From NCBI GenBank assembly GCA_905235875.1, contig CAJONL010000135.1, forward strand, positions 1 through 9,293: DNA of 9,293 nucleotides. Reading direction: 5' to 3'. Source of the stretch: an uncultured Bacilli bacterium (GTDB lineage Bacteria; Bacillota_I; Bacilli_A; RF39; UBA660). The first letter of the stretch is position 1; each line of letters starts with the position of its first letter. The translations under genes were made by a program, and so were the position numbers. The notes below the pieces were generated by a model, which saw only the letters and a program-made list of their open reading frames with translations, did no database searches and was not told the DNA's origin. Positions 1-5,946 of the stretch are shown here, piece after piece.

Positions 1-74
1 AAGGGACTTGAACCCCCATGGATTACTCCGCTAGATCCTAAGTCTAGTGCGTCTACCAATTCCGCCACACCCGC
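1..74 (-). tRNA. tRNA-Leu(UAG), 3' end cut by window edge
   Basis: Read on the minus strand, the gene starts GCGGGTGTGGCGGAATTGG, with a D-arm containing GGTAGACGC as in bacterial leucine tRNAs. The anticodon arm has a CTAGA/TCTAG stem and the loop CTTAGGA, giving anticodon UAG, which reads CUA and other CUN codons. A long class II variable arm (about 11 nt, CGGAGTAATCC) and a T arm with TTCAAGT follow. The 3' half of the acceptor stem lies beyond base 1. It lies 10 nt downstream of tRNA-Ile and is probably processed from the same transcript. Confidence 0.95.
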
Positions 75-84
75 ATAAAAAAAG

Positions 85-161
85 TGGTGGACCCTGTAGG
101 ACTCGAACCTACAACCGCCCGGTTATGAGCCGGGAACTCTAACCAATTGAGTTAAGGGTCC
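85..161 (-). tRNA. tRNA-Ile(CAU), lysidine-type, with encoded CCA
   Basis: The minus strand folds into a full cloverleaf with acceptor GGACCC/GGGTCC, anticodon stem CCCGG/CCGGG, loop CTCATAA (anticodon CAU) and T loop TTCGAGT. The CCA end is encoded in the DNA. The CAU anticodon could mean elongator Met. The GGACC acceptor and overall sequence instead match the minor isoleucine tRNA of Bacillus and Mycoplasma, whose C34 is converted to lysidine by TilS to read AUA (established knowledge). The AUA-rich codon usage of this window fits a need for it. The Ile assignment is likely but rests on remembered family sequences. Confidence 0.88.
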
Positions 162-176
162 GTCAATTACTTATTT

Positions 177-206
177 AATATAACACATAATTATTATATA
201 AATCAA
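177..206 (-). promoter_or_regulatory. Promoter for the tRNA-Ile/tRNA-Leu transcript
   Basis: On the minus strand, TTGATT (206-201) is followed after 18 bases by TATATT (182-177), and the -10 is preceded by TGT, an extended -10 element. Transcription would begin near 170, about 9 nt before the mature tRNA-Ile. This is a sequence-level call of sigma-A type. Confidence 0.6.
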
Positions 207-216
207 TACTAAAATT

Positions 217-247
217 AAAAAAAATGAAAAAAATTGAATTTTTTCAT
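217..247 (-). terminator. AT-rich hairpin and U-tract after the double-HTH regulator
   Basis: On the minus strand, a 9-bp stem ATGAAAAAA/TTTTTTCAT (247-239 with 232-224) is followed by a run of eight T. The hairpin overlaps the TGA stop of the regulator gene. The stem has a single G-C pair, so termination strength is doubtful. Its position between the gene and the tRNA promoter supports the role. Confidence 0.4.
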
Positions 248-693
248 CTTTTCGGATTTTTATCAATTCTACCCATTAAATAATCTAATGAAATATTGTA
301 TTTAGTACATATTTCAAAAGCAAAAGCAGTAAGTATCATAGTTTTTCCATTTTCATATGAACTAATAGTAGAATGACTAGTGTTTAGAATGTTAGCCAAC
401 TTTTCCTGAGTTAACCCTTTATCATTTCTAAATTGCCTAAGTCGTTTACCAATTAATTTTTTATTCAGTCTTGTATTTATGTTATTGTAATTCCTTTTAT
501 TACTAATACCTGTTATATAATCCATGCTTACATTAAAATGATTACATAAATTATTCAAATGTTTAAGCGGAATTAAATTTTCATCTGTTTCCCATCTAGA
601 ATAGTTTGATTTAGAAACATTAAGAATCTTTGCAAGTTCAAGTCCAGTTAGGCAGTATTCTTCACGTATATCCTTGATTCTTTTTAGAAACAT
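244..693 (-). CDS. Tandem double XRE-family helix-turn-helix regulator
   Basis: This 149-residue protein consists almost only of two DNA-binding domains. The first XRE/Cro-C1 helix-turn-helix spans residues 4-62 (LELAKILNVSKSNYSRWE). The second spans about 80-142 (TQEKLANILNTSHSTISSYE). Each domain ends in the same S-x-DY-x-x-G pattern (SMDYITG and SLDYLMG), which points to internal duplication. No oligomerisation or peptidase domain is visible. The ATG is preceded by TGGGTGG, a moderate Shine-Dalgarno. The gene is divergent from the AbrB-like gene, with a 108-bp spacer that could hold operators for both. It ends in TGA, evidence for genetic code 11. It is probably a repressor-type regulator; targets cannot be inferred. 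Confidence 0.85.
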   Translation of the reverse strand: MFLKRIKDIREEYCLTGLELAKILNVSKSNYSRWETDENLIPLKHLNNLCNHFNVSMDYITGISNKRNYNNINTRLNKKLIGKRLRQFRNDKGLTQEKLANILNTSHSTISSYENGKTMILTAFAFEICTKYNISLDYLMGRIDKNPKR

Positions 694-764
694 AATAAAC
701 CACCCAATATAATTTTCTCATTAAAATTAAAAAATAATAATTTATTCCCTGAAATGCGACGATG

Positions 765-773
765 TGTTATAAT
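765..773 (+). promoter_or_regulatory. Extended -10 promoter of the AbrB-like gene
   Basis: TGT directly precedes a perfect TATAAT (768-773), giving an extended -10 element. No good -35 is seen. The transcript would start near 780, ten bases before the AAGGAGGA ribosome site. A start codon at 754 would lie upstream of this promoter, which supports ATG 802 as the real start. Confidence 0.6.
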
Positions 774-801
774 TAATTTACAGATTATTAAGGAGGAAGT
801 T

Positions 802-1275
802 ATGATAAATGTAGAAATAAAGATTGATGAAGCTGGTAGAGTACTTATTCCAAAGAAAATAAGAAACAATTTAAATATTAAAAAGTTTGATAGATTGCAA
901 CTTTTAGTTCAAGATGAAGAAATAATACTAAAAAAGAAAGATCAAAATGAAGAATTAGAAAAATTAATAAATAAAATAGATTACTTAGTAAAAAGATTTA
1001 ATGTAAGTTATTTAGTTATAGATAAAAAAGCAATAATTAAAACTAGTAAAGATTATAAAGGTTATAATATGACTAAGGTTAGTAAATTGCCTGTTTTAAA
1101 AAGCAATATAGTAACTAGTACTAGAACTAAACTAAGAGATGATTTAGAAATAATTAAAACACATTATTATTTTGCTTCAAAAAAAGATTCTTATGACAAA
1201 ATAATGGTGATAGTAATTATTAATGATGAAAATTTTAAAGATGAAGTTTTATCACATTTAAAGGTAATTATTTAA
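802..1275 (+). CDS. AbrB/SpoVT-like transition-state transcriptional regulator
   Basis: This is a 157-residue protein. Residues 1-47 form a swapped-hairpin AbrB DNA-binding domain with the hallmark GRVLIPKKIR (residues 12-21). A short charged helical linker (about 48-70) leads to an 85-residue C-terminal domain containing FNVSYLVIDKKAIIKTS. By analogy with SpoVT, a sporulation regulator of about 178 residues, that domain may be a GAF-like sensory fold; this is inference. The start was chosen at ATG 802 because AAGGAGGA lies 5-6 nt upstream and an extended -10 promoter precedes it. The gene is divergent from the double-HTH regulator. No terminator follows the stop, but a new strong promoter begins 4 nt later. 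The AbrB domain is secure; the SpoVT assignment is tentative. Confidence 0.82.
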   Translation: MINVEIKIDEAGRVLIPKKIRNNLNIKKFDRLQLLVQDEEIILKKKDQNEELEKLINKIDYLVKRFNVSYLVIDKKAIIKTSKDYKGYNMTKVSKLPVLKSNIVTSTRTKLRDDLEIIKTHYYFASKKDSYDKIMVIVIINDENFKDEVLSHLKVII

Positions 1276-1278
1276 TAC

Positions 1279-1309
1279 TTGACTTTCTTATAAACGTTAT
1301 TATAATAAC
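1279..1309 (+). promoter_or_regulatory. Sigma-A promoter with a palindrome over the -10
   Basis: TTGACT (1279-1284) and a perfect TATAAT (1301-1306) are separated by 16 bases. The -10 sits inside a perfect 14-bp palindrome, GTTATTATAATAAC (1296-1309), which could be an operator. Transcription would start near 1313, giving a leader of about 19 nt before the ATG at 1332. Confidence 0.7.
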
Positions 1310-1331
1310 AAGAAGTGAAAGTGGTGATTAT

Positions 1332-2036
1332 ATGTTTAATGGTGATATTTTTAATATAGAAGATATGAAATATAATAGTAATATTATTTTAGCACTTATG
1401 ATTTTGGATACTTTAGGTGAAGAAAGAATAGTTTTTGACGATTCAATCATAAAAAAAGGGGTTTATTTTAAGGATAAATTTTATGAAGGGTATGGATTAA
1501 AAATAGTATGTCCTGATGGTTCTCGTAGAATTTATAATCCTGTTTTTAATAAGTATAATTTTTTACATATTTTTTATAATGATGAATTAGTACTTTCTAA
1601 ATTAAATTATAATAGAGGAAATTGGGAAGATATATTAAATGATATATATAACAAAATGCCATTATTGTTAGAAAAAAAATTACAAGAAGAAGAACAATTA
1701 GTTTATGGGAGTGAACTTTTGAATGCTATTAAAAAGATAGGTAGTATTGATAATCTAAATGTTTATGATGGAAATATAAAAATAAAGATTAGTGATATAG
1801 GTTTAACTAGTTGTAATGATGAAAATATAAATATTAGTTATGAAGTATACAAAAATGATAAACTTGTATTTAAAGCTGATAATGATAATATATATGATTA
1901 TATTCCTGGTACATGGGAAGAACAGCTTTTGGCTTATAGAGATATTTTAGATATAGAAAACAACTTGAAACTTAAAGAAAAAAGCGATAAACAAGAATTA
2001 GATGATTTGAAGGCGATGTGTAAGGTTAGAAAATAG
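1332..2036 (+). CDS. Unrecognised protein with an internal duplication
   Basis: This 234-residue protein has no family I recognise. It has no signal peptide or membrane segment, so it is probably cytoplasmic. Two halves resemble each other. Residues about 44-108 end in FYNDELVLSKLNYNRGNWED and about 141-206 contain VYKNDKLVFKADNDN followed by GTWEEQLLAYRDI. Both have the order beta-rich stretch, YxND-x-LV, then G-x-W-E-(D/E) and a helix. A charged helix (110-123) links the halves and a lysine-rich tail closes the protein. The ATG is preceded by GTGGTGAT, which pairs with the downstream part of the anti-Shine-Dalgarno. The next gene starts 47 nt after the stop and may be co-transcribed. Confidence 0.75.
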   Translation: MFNGDIFNIEDMKYNSNIILALMILDTLGEERIVFDDSIIKKGVYFKDKFYEGYGLKIVCPDGSRRIYNPVFNKYNFLHIFYNDELVLSKLNYNRGNWEDILNDIYNKMPLLLEKKLQEEEQLVYGSELLNAIKKIGSIDNLNVYDGNIKIKISDIGLTSCNDENINISYEVYKNDKLVFKADNDNIYDYIPGTWEEQLLAYRDILDIENNLKLKEKSDKQELDDLKAMCKVRK

Positions 2037-2083
2037 CTTTTGTTATTTTGGTATTTAATTATATTTTTAGTGAGGTAATTGGT

Positions 2084-2671
2084 ATGGATTATGAATTATT
2101 AAAAAGAATGAATATTTTAAGAGAAGTAATAGAAAAAAACCAGCGAGAAAATAAGAATAAGTCTAATACAAGTTTAGCTGATGAATTATTTGAATATAAA
2201 ACTATGAATTGTATTTCTGGTATTATTGAAATTTTGGATAGTGAAGATTATTCTAGAGAGAAACTTGAATTATTAGAAAAAGATGAGACAACAAAATCAA
2301 TGAGTTTTTTTGATCAATATAAGAATAGAGAAGCAAGGGGAAAATTGATAGGAACATTAAATAAAGGTTTTTATACTAAAACTAATAAGGAATTAGTAAA
2401 TTATATAAGGGCAAATACTGGTAGTTGTAATACTAAGTATAGATTAGTAAATTATATGTCAGATGAAATTTTAAAATATCGAATAGCAATGTTAAAGATA
2501 GCTAAAGTATATTCAAAAAAGTCGAAAGAAGAGGGAAAAGATTATAGGTATATAAGTAATAGAATGTTTCTTCTAGGACAAATTGCTAGGGAAATGTTTG
2601 TTTATGATTATAATGAAGTTCCTGAAGATACTTTGGTGAAAATAAAAAATAAGCCAAAAACAAATAAATAA
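2084..2671 (+). CDS. Unrecognised charged, mostly helical protein
   Basis: This 195-residue protein is not recognised. It is rich in Lys, Glu, Asn and Tyr, looks mainly alpha-helical and has no membrane segment or catalytic motif that I can see. The start at ATG 2084 is preferred because TGAGGTAATT sits 8 nt upstream. A TTG 36 nt further upstream (2048) is in frame but has no ribosome site. The stop codon lies inside a 12-bp AT-rich inverted repeat. It is probably transcribed with the preceding gene from the promoter at 1279-1306, since only a poor -10-like TATATT (2060-2065) is seen between them. Confidence 0.7.
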   Translation: MDYELLKRMNILREVIEKNQRENKNKSNTSLADELFEYKTMNCISGIIEILDSEDYSREKLELLEKDETTKSMSFFDQYKNREARGKLIGTLNKGFYTKTNKELVNYIRANTGSCNTKYRLVNYMSDEILKYRIAMLKIAKVYSKKSKEEGKDYRYISNRMFLLGQIAREMFVYDYNEVPEDTLVKIKNKPKTNK

Positions 2672-2703
2672 TAATAATGGTATATTTTATGATTATTTAT
2701 TTG
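2661..2703. repeat. 12-bp perfect inverted repeat over a stop codon
   Basis: CAAATAAATAAT (2661-2672) and ATTATTTATTTG (2692-2703) are exact reverse complements around a 19-nt loop. The left arm contains the end and TAA stop of the preceding gene. The stem has only one G-C pair and no U-tract follows, so it is at best a weak terminator or an mRNA 3'-end structure. Confidence 0.4.
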
Positions 2704-2720
2704 TAAATTAAAAAAATATT

Positions 2721-2728
2721 CATATATT
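2721..2728 (+). promoter_or_regulatory. Candidate -10 immediately upstream of yunB
   Basis: CATATATT contains a -10-like TATATT (2723-2728) that ends 5 bases before the ATG at 2734. The octamer also matches 6 of 8 positions of the sigma-E -10 consensus CATACAAT as I know it. B. subtilis yunB is sigma-E dependent (established). No convincing -35 is seen at the usual distance. If used, it would yield a leaderless or nearly leaderless mRNA. Confidence 0.3.
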
Positions 2729-2733
2729 TTACT

Positions 2734-3435
2734 ATGAGAATGTACTTAAAAAGATATAAACCTAAAAATAGTAAAAAAAGAAAAATTAAGACTGCTATTA
2801 TTATATTTATAGTTATTTTAATGATTGTTTCTATATTTATTGCAAAAATAGGTAAAAGTCTTAATAAATATTATATAGATTATTCTAAAAGAGAAGCATT
2901 AGAGATAATAGATAGTACTTTAAATAAGTCAGTAAATAATAAAGTGTTAAAGAGGATGAAGAATAAAAAAATATATACTATTACTAGAAATAATAAAGGT
3001 GAGATAGAAACTATTGATTATAACTCTTATTATATAAACAAAGTATTAAGTAGTATTTCTAATAATGTTTATAATGAAATAAAAAAACAGGAGAGAGGCT
3101 ATAAAGATTCATCTTTTAAAATACCGTTATTTTCAGTTACTAATAATCCTCTTTTAAGTGACAAGGGTCCTAAGGTTCCAGTAAGAATGAAAGCTGTTGG
3201 ATCAAATATAGCTAGTATTAAAACAAAAGTAACTAATTGTGGTATCAATAGTACTTTAATAGAATTAAGTGTTCACCTTGAGGTAACTGAAAAAGTAATA
3301 TTACCTATATCTTCTTCTATTATAAAAGTTAAAAATGATATACCAATTTCATATAAAATAGTAAAAGGAAAAGTACCAACATATTATGGAGGATTTGATA
3401 AATCACTAGGATATTTAAAAATGCCTATGGAATAA
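2734..3435 (+). CDS. yunB: Sporulation protein YunB homologue
   Basis: This 233-residue protein has a lysine/arginine-rich N terminus, one membrane segment (about residues 20-37), and a long exported domain. The strongest family evidence is the C-terminal half: GPKVPVRMKAVGS, then a region ending NSTLIELSVHLEVTEKVILP, and DIPISYKIVKGKVPTYYGG. These correspond closely to B. subtilis YunB (about 254 residues), which is made in the mother cell under sigma-E and is needed for efficient sporulation; its biochemical function is unknown. No Shine-Dalgarno precedes ATG 2734 or the in-frame ATG 2740, so the start is uncertain by two residues and leaderless translation is possible. A yutD-like gene follows 40 nt later. 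In B. subtilis, yutD and yunB also lie in the same neighbourhood, separated by yutC, lipA and yunA, which strengthens both assignments. Confidence 0.85.
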   Translation: MRMYLKRYKPKNSKKRKIKTAIIIFIVILMIVSIFIAKIGKSLNKYYIDYSKREALEIIDSTLNKSVNNKVLKRMKNKKIYTITRNNKGEIETIDYNSYYINKVLSSISNNVYNEIKKQERGYKDSSFKIPLFSVTNNPLLSDKGPKVPVRMKAVGSNIASIKTKVTNCGINSTLIELSVHLEVTEKVILPISSSIIKVKNDIPISYKIVKGKVPTYYGGFDKSLGYLKMPME

Positions 3436-3439
3436 ATAA

Positions 3440-3473
3440 TATAATTGTGGTAAACTCTTATTAGGTGATTTAT
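3440..3473 (+). promoter_or_regulatory. Promoter and leader module of the yutD-like gene (copy 1 of 2)
   Basis: A perfect TATAAT (3440-3445) is followed by a 26-base block from TGGTAAAC to AGGTGATTTAT (3448-3473). This block recurs with one mismatch at 7754-7779, upstream of the DUF1292-like gene. Transcription would begin near 3452, inside the block, and the block ends in the ribosome site AGGTGAT. The shared segment therefore covers the transcription start and almost the whole leader. No strong -35 is evident. Confidence 0.55.
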
Positions 3474-3475
3474 TG

Positions 3476-3763
3476 ATGGAATATATATTTAATGATAATA
3501 CTTATATATATGAAAAAGGAGATAATGATTTAATTAATTACGAAGATTTAAAAGAACTTGTTACATCATATTTTAATCCATATGACTATATATTTATAGA
3601 TGAAGCATATAGTAAGCTTAGACTTAAAGGATTTTATGATAGTGATAATAAAAAGAAAAAACAATTAAATGATATAAGATATTTAGATGATTATATAGAA
3701 AATTATTGTTCTTATGGTTCTAAATGGGTTTTACTAAAAAAAGTAAAAAAACAACAAAAATAG
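3476..3763 (+). CDS. yutD: YutD-like (DUF1027) conserved protein
   Basis: This 95-residue protein compares well with B. subtilis YutD: N-terminal NDNTYIYE, central NPYDYIFIDEAYSKLRLKGFY, then LDDYIENYC and a C-terminal WVLLKKVKK. The family pattern as I remember it is YDYI-x-GDW-x-Y-x-QLRLKGF followed by DYL-x-EYCNFGC. The family is found in Firmicutes and has no established function. Here the GDW part reads IDEA and the final Cys of the YC-x-x-GC motif is Ser, so this is a diverged member. The ATG at 3476 was chosen; an in-frame TTG at 3473 sits at a slightly better distance from AGGTGAT and would add one residue. The promoter and leader module is shared with another gene in the window. Confidence 0.78.
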   Translation: MEYIFNDNTYIYEKGDNDLINYEDLKELVTSYFNPYDYIFIDEAYSKLRLKGFYDSDNKKKKQLNDIRYLDDYIENYCSYGSKWVLLKKVKKQQK

Positions 3764-3782
3764 AGATTTTTGTCTAATTTCC

Positions 3783-3811
3783 TTGATTTTAATAATAATA
3801 AGTGATAAATT
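3783..3811 (+). promoter_or_regulatory. Candidate promoter of the HU gene
   Basis: TTGATT (3783-3788) and TAAATT (3806-3811) are separated by 17 bases, and the -10 is preceded by TGA, an extended -10 element. It leaves a leader of about 38 nt before the HU start. The -10 hexamer is imperfect. Confidence 0.45.
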
Positions 3812-3855
3812 AGATTTATAAGCATATAGTGCTTAATAAAATAGGAGGTATTTAA

Positions 3856-4131
3856 ATGAAAAAAGTAGAATTAATCGAAGCTGTTGCTGAAAAAGCTGGG
3901 CTTACAAAAGCAGATGCAGGTAGAGCAGTAGATGCTACTATCGGAGCAATCACTGGAGCATTAGTTAAAGGAGATAAAGTACCACTAGTTGGTTTTGGAA
4001 CATTTGCTATTTCAAAAAGAGCTGCTAGAACTGGACGTAATCCTCAAACTGGAGCAGCAGTAAAAATTCCTGCTAGAAATGCTGTAACATTCAAAGCTGG
4101 TTCTCAATTAAAAGAAGCAGTAAATAAATAG
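3856..4131 (+). CDS. hup: DNA-binding protein HU
   Basis: This 91-residue protein matches the usual HU length. It has the N-terminal helical dimerisation body (MKKVELIEAVAEKAGLTKAD), the GFGTF turn near residues 47-51, and the DNA-binding arm with RTGRNPQTG and KIPARNAVTFKAG, whose proline intercalates into DNA. HU bends and compacts the chromosome and assists replication and repair. A strong AGGAGG lies 7 nt before the ATG. Codon use is visibly richer in GCA/GCT/GGA and G+C than in its neighbours, as expected for a highly expressed gene. It is monocistronic: own promoter upstream and a good intrinsic terminator right after the stop. Confidence 0.98.
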   Translation: MKKVELIEAVAEKAGLTKADAGRAVDATIGAITGALVKGDKVPLVGFGTFAISKRAARTGRNPQTGAAVKIPARNAVTFKAGSQLKEAVNK

Positions 4132-4134
4132 TAT

Positions 4135-4156
4135 AAGAAAGCCTTAGGGCTTTTTT
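4135..4156 (+). terminator. Rho-independent terminator of the HU gene
   Basis: The hairpin AAAGCC-TTAG-GGCTTT begins seven bases after the HU stop codon and runs into a T6 tract that also extends the stem through A-U pairs. The three G-C pairs and position make it a convincing intrinsic terminator. Confidence 0.88.
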
Positions 4157-4172
4157 CTTTGGAAAAATACTC

Positions 4173-4201
4173 TTGTTTATAAAATATAAATTAGGTATAA
4201 T
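4173..4201 (+). promoter_or_regulatory. Promoter of the cca-dnaD-nth operon
   Basis: TTGTTT (4173-4178), a 17-base spacer and a perfect TATAAT (4196-4201) form a clear sigma-A promoter. The expected start near 4208 coincides with the first base of the GGGAGGA ribosome site, so the leader is unusually short, about 17 nt. Confidence 0.75.
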
Positions 4202-4224
4202 TAAAAAGGGAGGATAATCTTTAT

Positions 4225-5319
4225 ATGGAAAAAGAAATCTATAATGTTTTAAATAAACTCGAAGAAAATGGTTATGAAGCATATGTAGTTGGTGGTTATG
4301 TTAGAGAATACCTTTTGAAAATTAAGACATATGATATAGATATTACAACTAGTGCTAAGCCAAAAGAGGTATTAGAACTTTTTAAAGATTTAGACGTTAA
4401 AATATATGACTATGGAAATGTATCGTTTAATATTGATAAATATAAGTTCGATATTACAACTTATAGAAAAGATATAAAATATAAAGATAATAGAAAGCCT
4501 GAAGAGATAGTATATATTTCATCTTTGGAAGAAGATTTAAAAAGAAGAGATTTTACTATTAATACTATATGTATGGATAAAGATCAAAATATTATAGATT
4601 ACTATGATGGTATAAAAGACTTAAAAAGAAGAATAATAAAGTCAATATCTGATCCAGATAAAAAAGTAAAAGAAGACTCATTAAGAATACTTAGAGCTGT
4701 GCGTTTTGCTACCACTTATAAGTTTAAAATAGAAAAAGAACTAAGAGAAGCAATACTTAATAACAAAGATTTATTAAAAAATATATCTTTTGAAAGAAAA
4801 AAAGAAGAATTAAATAAAATATTTTGTTCTAAATATAAAAAATATGGTATTAAGTTACTTAAAAGTTTAAAACTTGATGAGGCTCTTAATCTTACAAGTA
4901 TTGATAATGCTTATTTAAATAAAGACTTAATAGGAATATGGGCTACTATAACGGATGAAGATTATAAGTTTACTAAAAAAGAAAAAGATTTAATTAATAA
5001 GATAAAAGAGTTAATGGATTTAGATATTAATGATAGATATGTAGAATATAAATATGGACTTTATGCTCTTACTATTGTTAGTAATTTAAAAAAGCTTAAT
5101 ACTAAAAAAATTATTAATAAATATGAAAGCCTTCCTATAAAGGAAAGAAACGAAATAAACATAACAGGTGATGAAATAGCTCATGCTTTAAATAAAAAAC
5201 CAAATGATTATTTAAAAGATATAACAAAAGATATTGAAAAGAAGATTTTATATTCAGAAATTACTAATAATAAGGAAGATATTATTAAATATGTAAAAGA
5301 AAATTATATGGAGGATTAA
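4225..5319 (+). CDS. cca: CCA tRNA nucleotidyltransferase (class II)
   Basis: This 364-residue enzyme adds or repairs the 3' CCA of tRNAs without a nucleic acid template. Motif A is visible as VGGYVRE (residues 22-28) with the metal-binding aspartates in DID (D37, D39). A flexible-loop region follows TTYRKD. Motif B is RRDFT (107-111), motif C is YDGIKDL (127-133), and motif D is EDSLRILRAVRF (150-161). The usual Asp of GGxVRD is Glu here. The helical C-terminal body is typical, and the length is slightly short of the B. subtilis enzyme (about 397). GGGAGGA lies 10-11 nt before the ATG. The next gene starts directly after its stop, and the cca-dnaD-nth order recalls the Bacillus chromosome. 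A CC-only or A-only variant cannot be excluded by eye. Confidence 0.95.
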   Translation: MEKEIYNVLNKLEENGYEAYVVGGYVREYLLKIKTYDIDITTSAKPKEVLELFKDLDVKIYDYGNVSFNIDKYKFDITTYRKDIKYKDNRKPEEIVYISSLEEDLKRRDFTINTICMDKDQNIIDYYDGIKDLKRRIIKSISDPDKKVKEDSLRILRAVRFATTYKFKIEKELREAILNNKDLLKNISFERKKEELNKIFCSKYKKYGIKLLKSLKLDEALNLTSIDNAYLNKDLIGIWATITDEDYKFTKKEKDLINKIKELMDLDINDRYVEYKYGLYALTIVSNLKKLNTKKIINKYESLPIKERNEINITGDEIAHALNKKPNDYLKDITKDIEKKILYSEITNNKEDIIKYVKENYMED

Positions 5320-5946
5320 ATGAAAATAGATAAAATTAAAGAATTATTAAAAGATAAAAATTTAGTAATTCCTGGTTATTTACTCATTAATTATAAAAAA
5401 CTTAATTTAGATTTTAAAGAATTAGTTTTTTTATCAATAGTAATTAATGAATTAGATAACAATATTTTTGATGCTCCATATTTAGCCACTAGAATGAATT
5501 TGGATGTAGTTGGGATAATGGAAGTAATATCTTCTTTATGTGATAAAAAATTAATTGAAATTGAAGTTAAAAATATAGATGGGGATATGAAAGAAATAAT
5601 AAATATTGATACTATTTATTCAAAACTTTTAATTGATGCTATCGAAGAAACTGAAGAAAAGGATGATGGTAAAATATATAATTTAATCGAAGAAGAATTT
5701 GGTAGAACTTTATCTTCGATTGAATGCGAAACGATAAGTGGATGGATTAATGGAGGAATTAGTGAAGATTTAATAAAAGGAGCTTTAAAAGAAGCAGTTT
5801 TAAATGGTGTTACATCTCTTAAATATATTGATAGAATTCTATATGATTGGAATAAAAAAGGTTATAAAAAGGTAAAAGATATTAATAAGAAAAAGGAAGG
5901 AAAAGAGGTAAATATACCTGAAATAGATTGGTTGGATGAAGTATAA
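5320..5946 (+). CDS. dnaD: DnaD-family replication initiation protein
   Basis: This 208-residue protein has the two DnaD domains. An N-terminal winged-helix oligomerisation domain spans about residues 1-105. A C-terminal DnaB/DnaD-type helical DNA-binding domain spans about 119-182 (IYNLIEEEFGRTLSSIECE) and ends in the diagnostic Y-x3-I-x3-W motif (Y169, I173, W177 in YIDRILYDW). An acidic tail with DWLDEV follows. In Bacilli, DnaD takes part in helicase loading at oriC and in replication restart with DnaB and DnaI (established). The ATG follows the cca stop with no gap. Its ribosome site GGAGG lies inside the end of cca, indicating translational coupling. The downstream nth overlaps it by 11 nt. 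Confidence 0.93.
   Translation: MKIDKIKELLKDKNLVIPGYLLINYKKLNLDFKELVFLSIVINELDNNIFDAPYLATRMNLDVVGIMEVISSLCDKKLIEIEVKNIDGDMKEIINIDTIYSKLLIDAIEETEEKDDGKIYNLIEEEFGRTLSSIECETISGWINGGISEDLIKGALKEAVLNGVTSLKYIDRILYDWNKKGYKKVKDINKKKEGKEVNIPEIDWLDEV

Noticed and set aside
1..243. Integrated element at the tRNA genes
   Set aside because: No integrase, no direct repeat of a tRNA 3' end and no composition break are visible; the double-HTH regulator alone is not enough evidence.
754..801. Longer N terminus for the AbrB-like regulator from ATG 754
   Set aside because: The start would lie upstream of the TGTTATAAT promoter, and the AAGGAGGA site clearly serves ATG 802.
684..869. 61-codon minus-strand frame opposite the AbrB-like gene start
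   Set aside because: It lies across the divergent promoter region and the AbrB N terminus, has no ribosome site, and its hydrophobic look follows from the AT-rich complement.
4091..4282. 63-codon minus-strand frame across the HU terminator and cca start
   Set aside because: It is antisense to the HU end, the terminator, the cca promoter and the cca start, and has no ribosome site or family resemblance.
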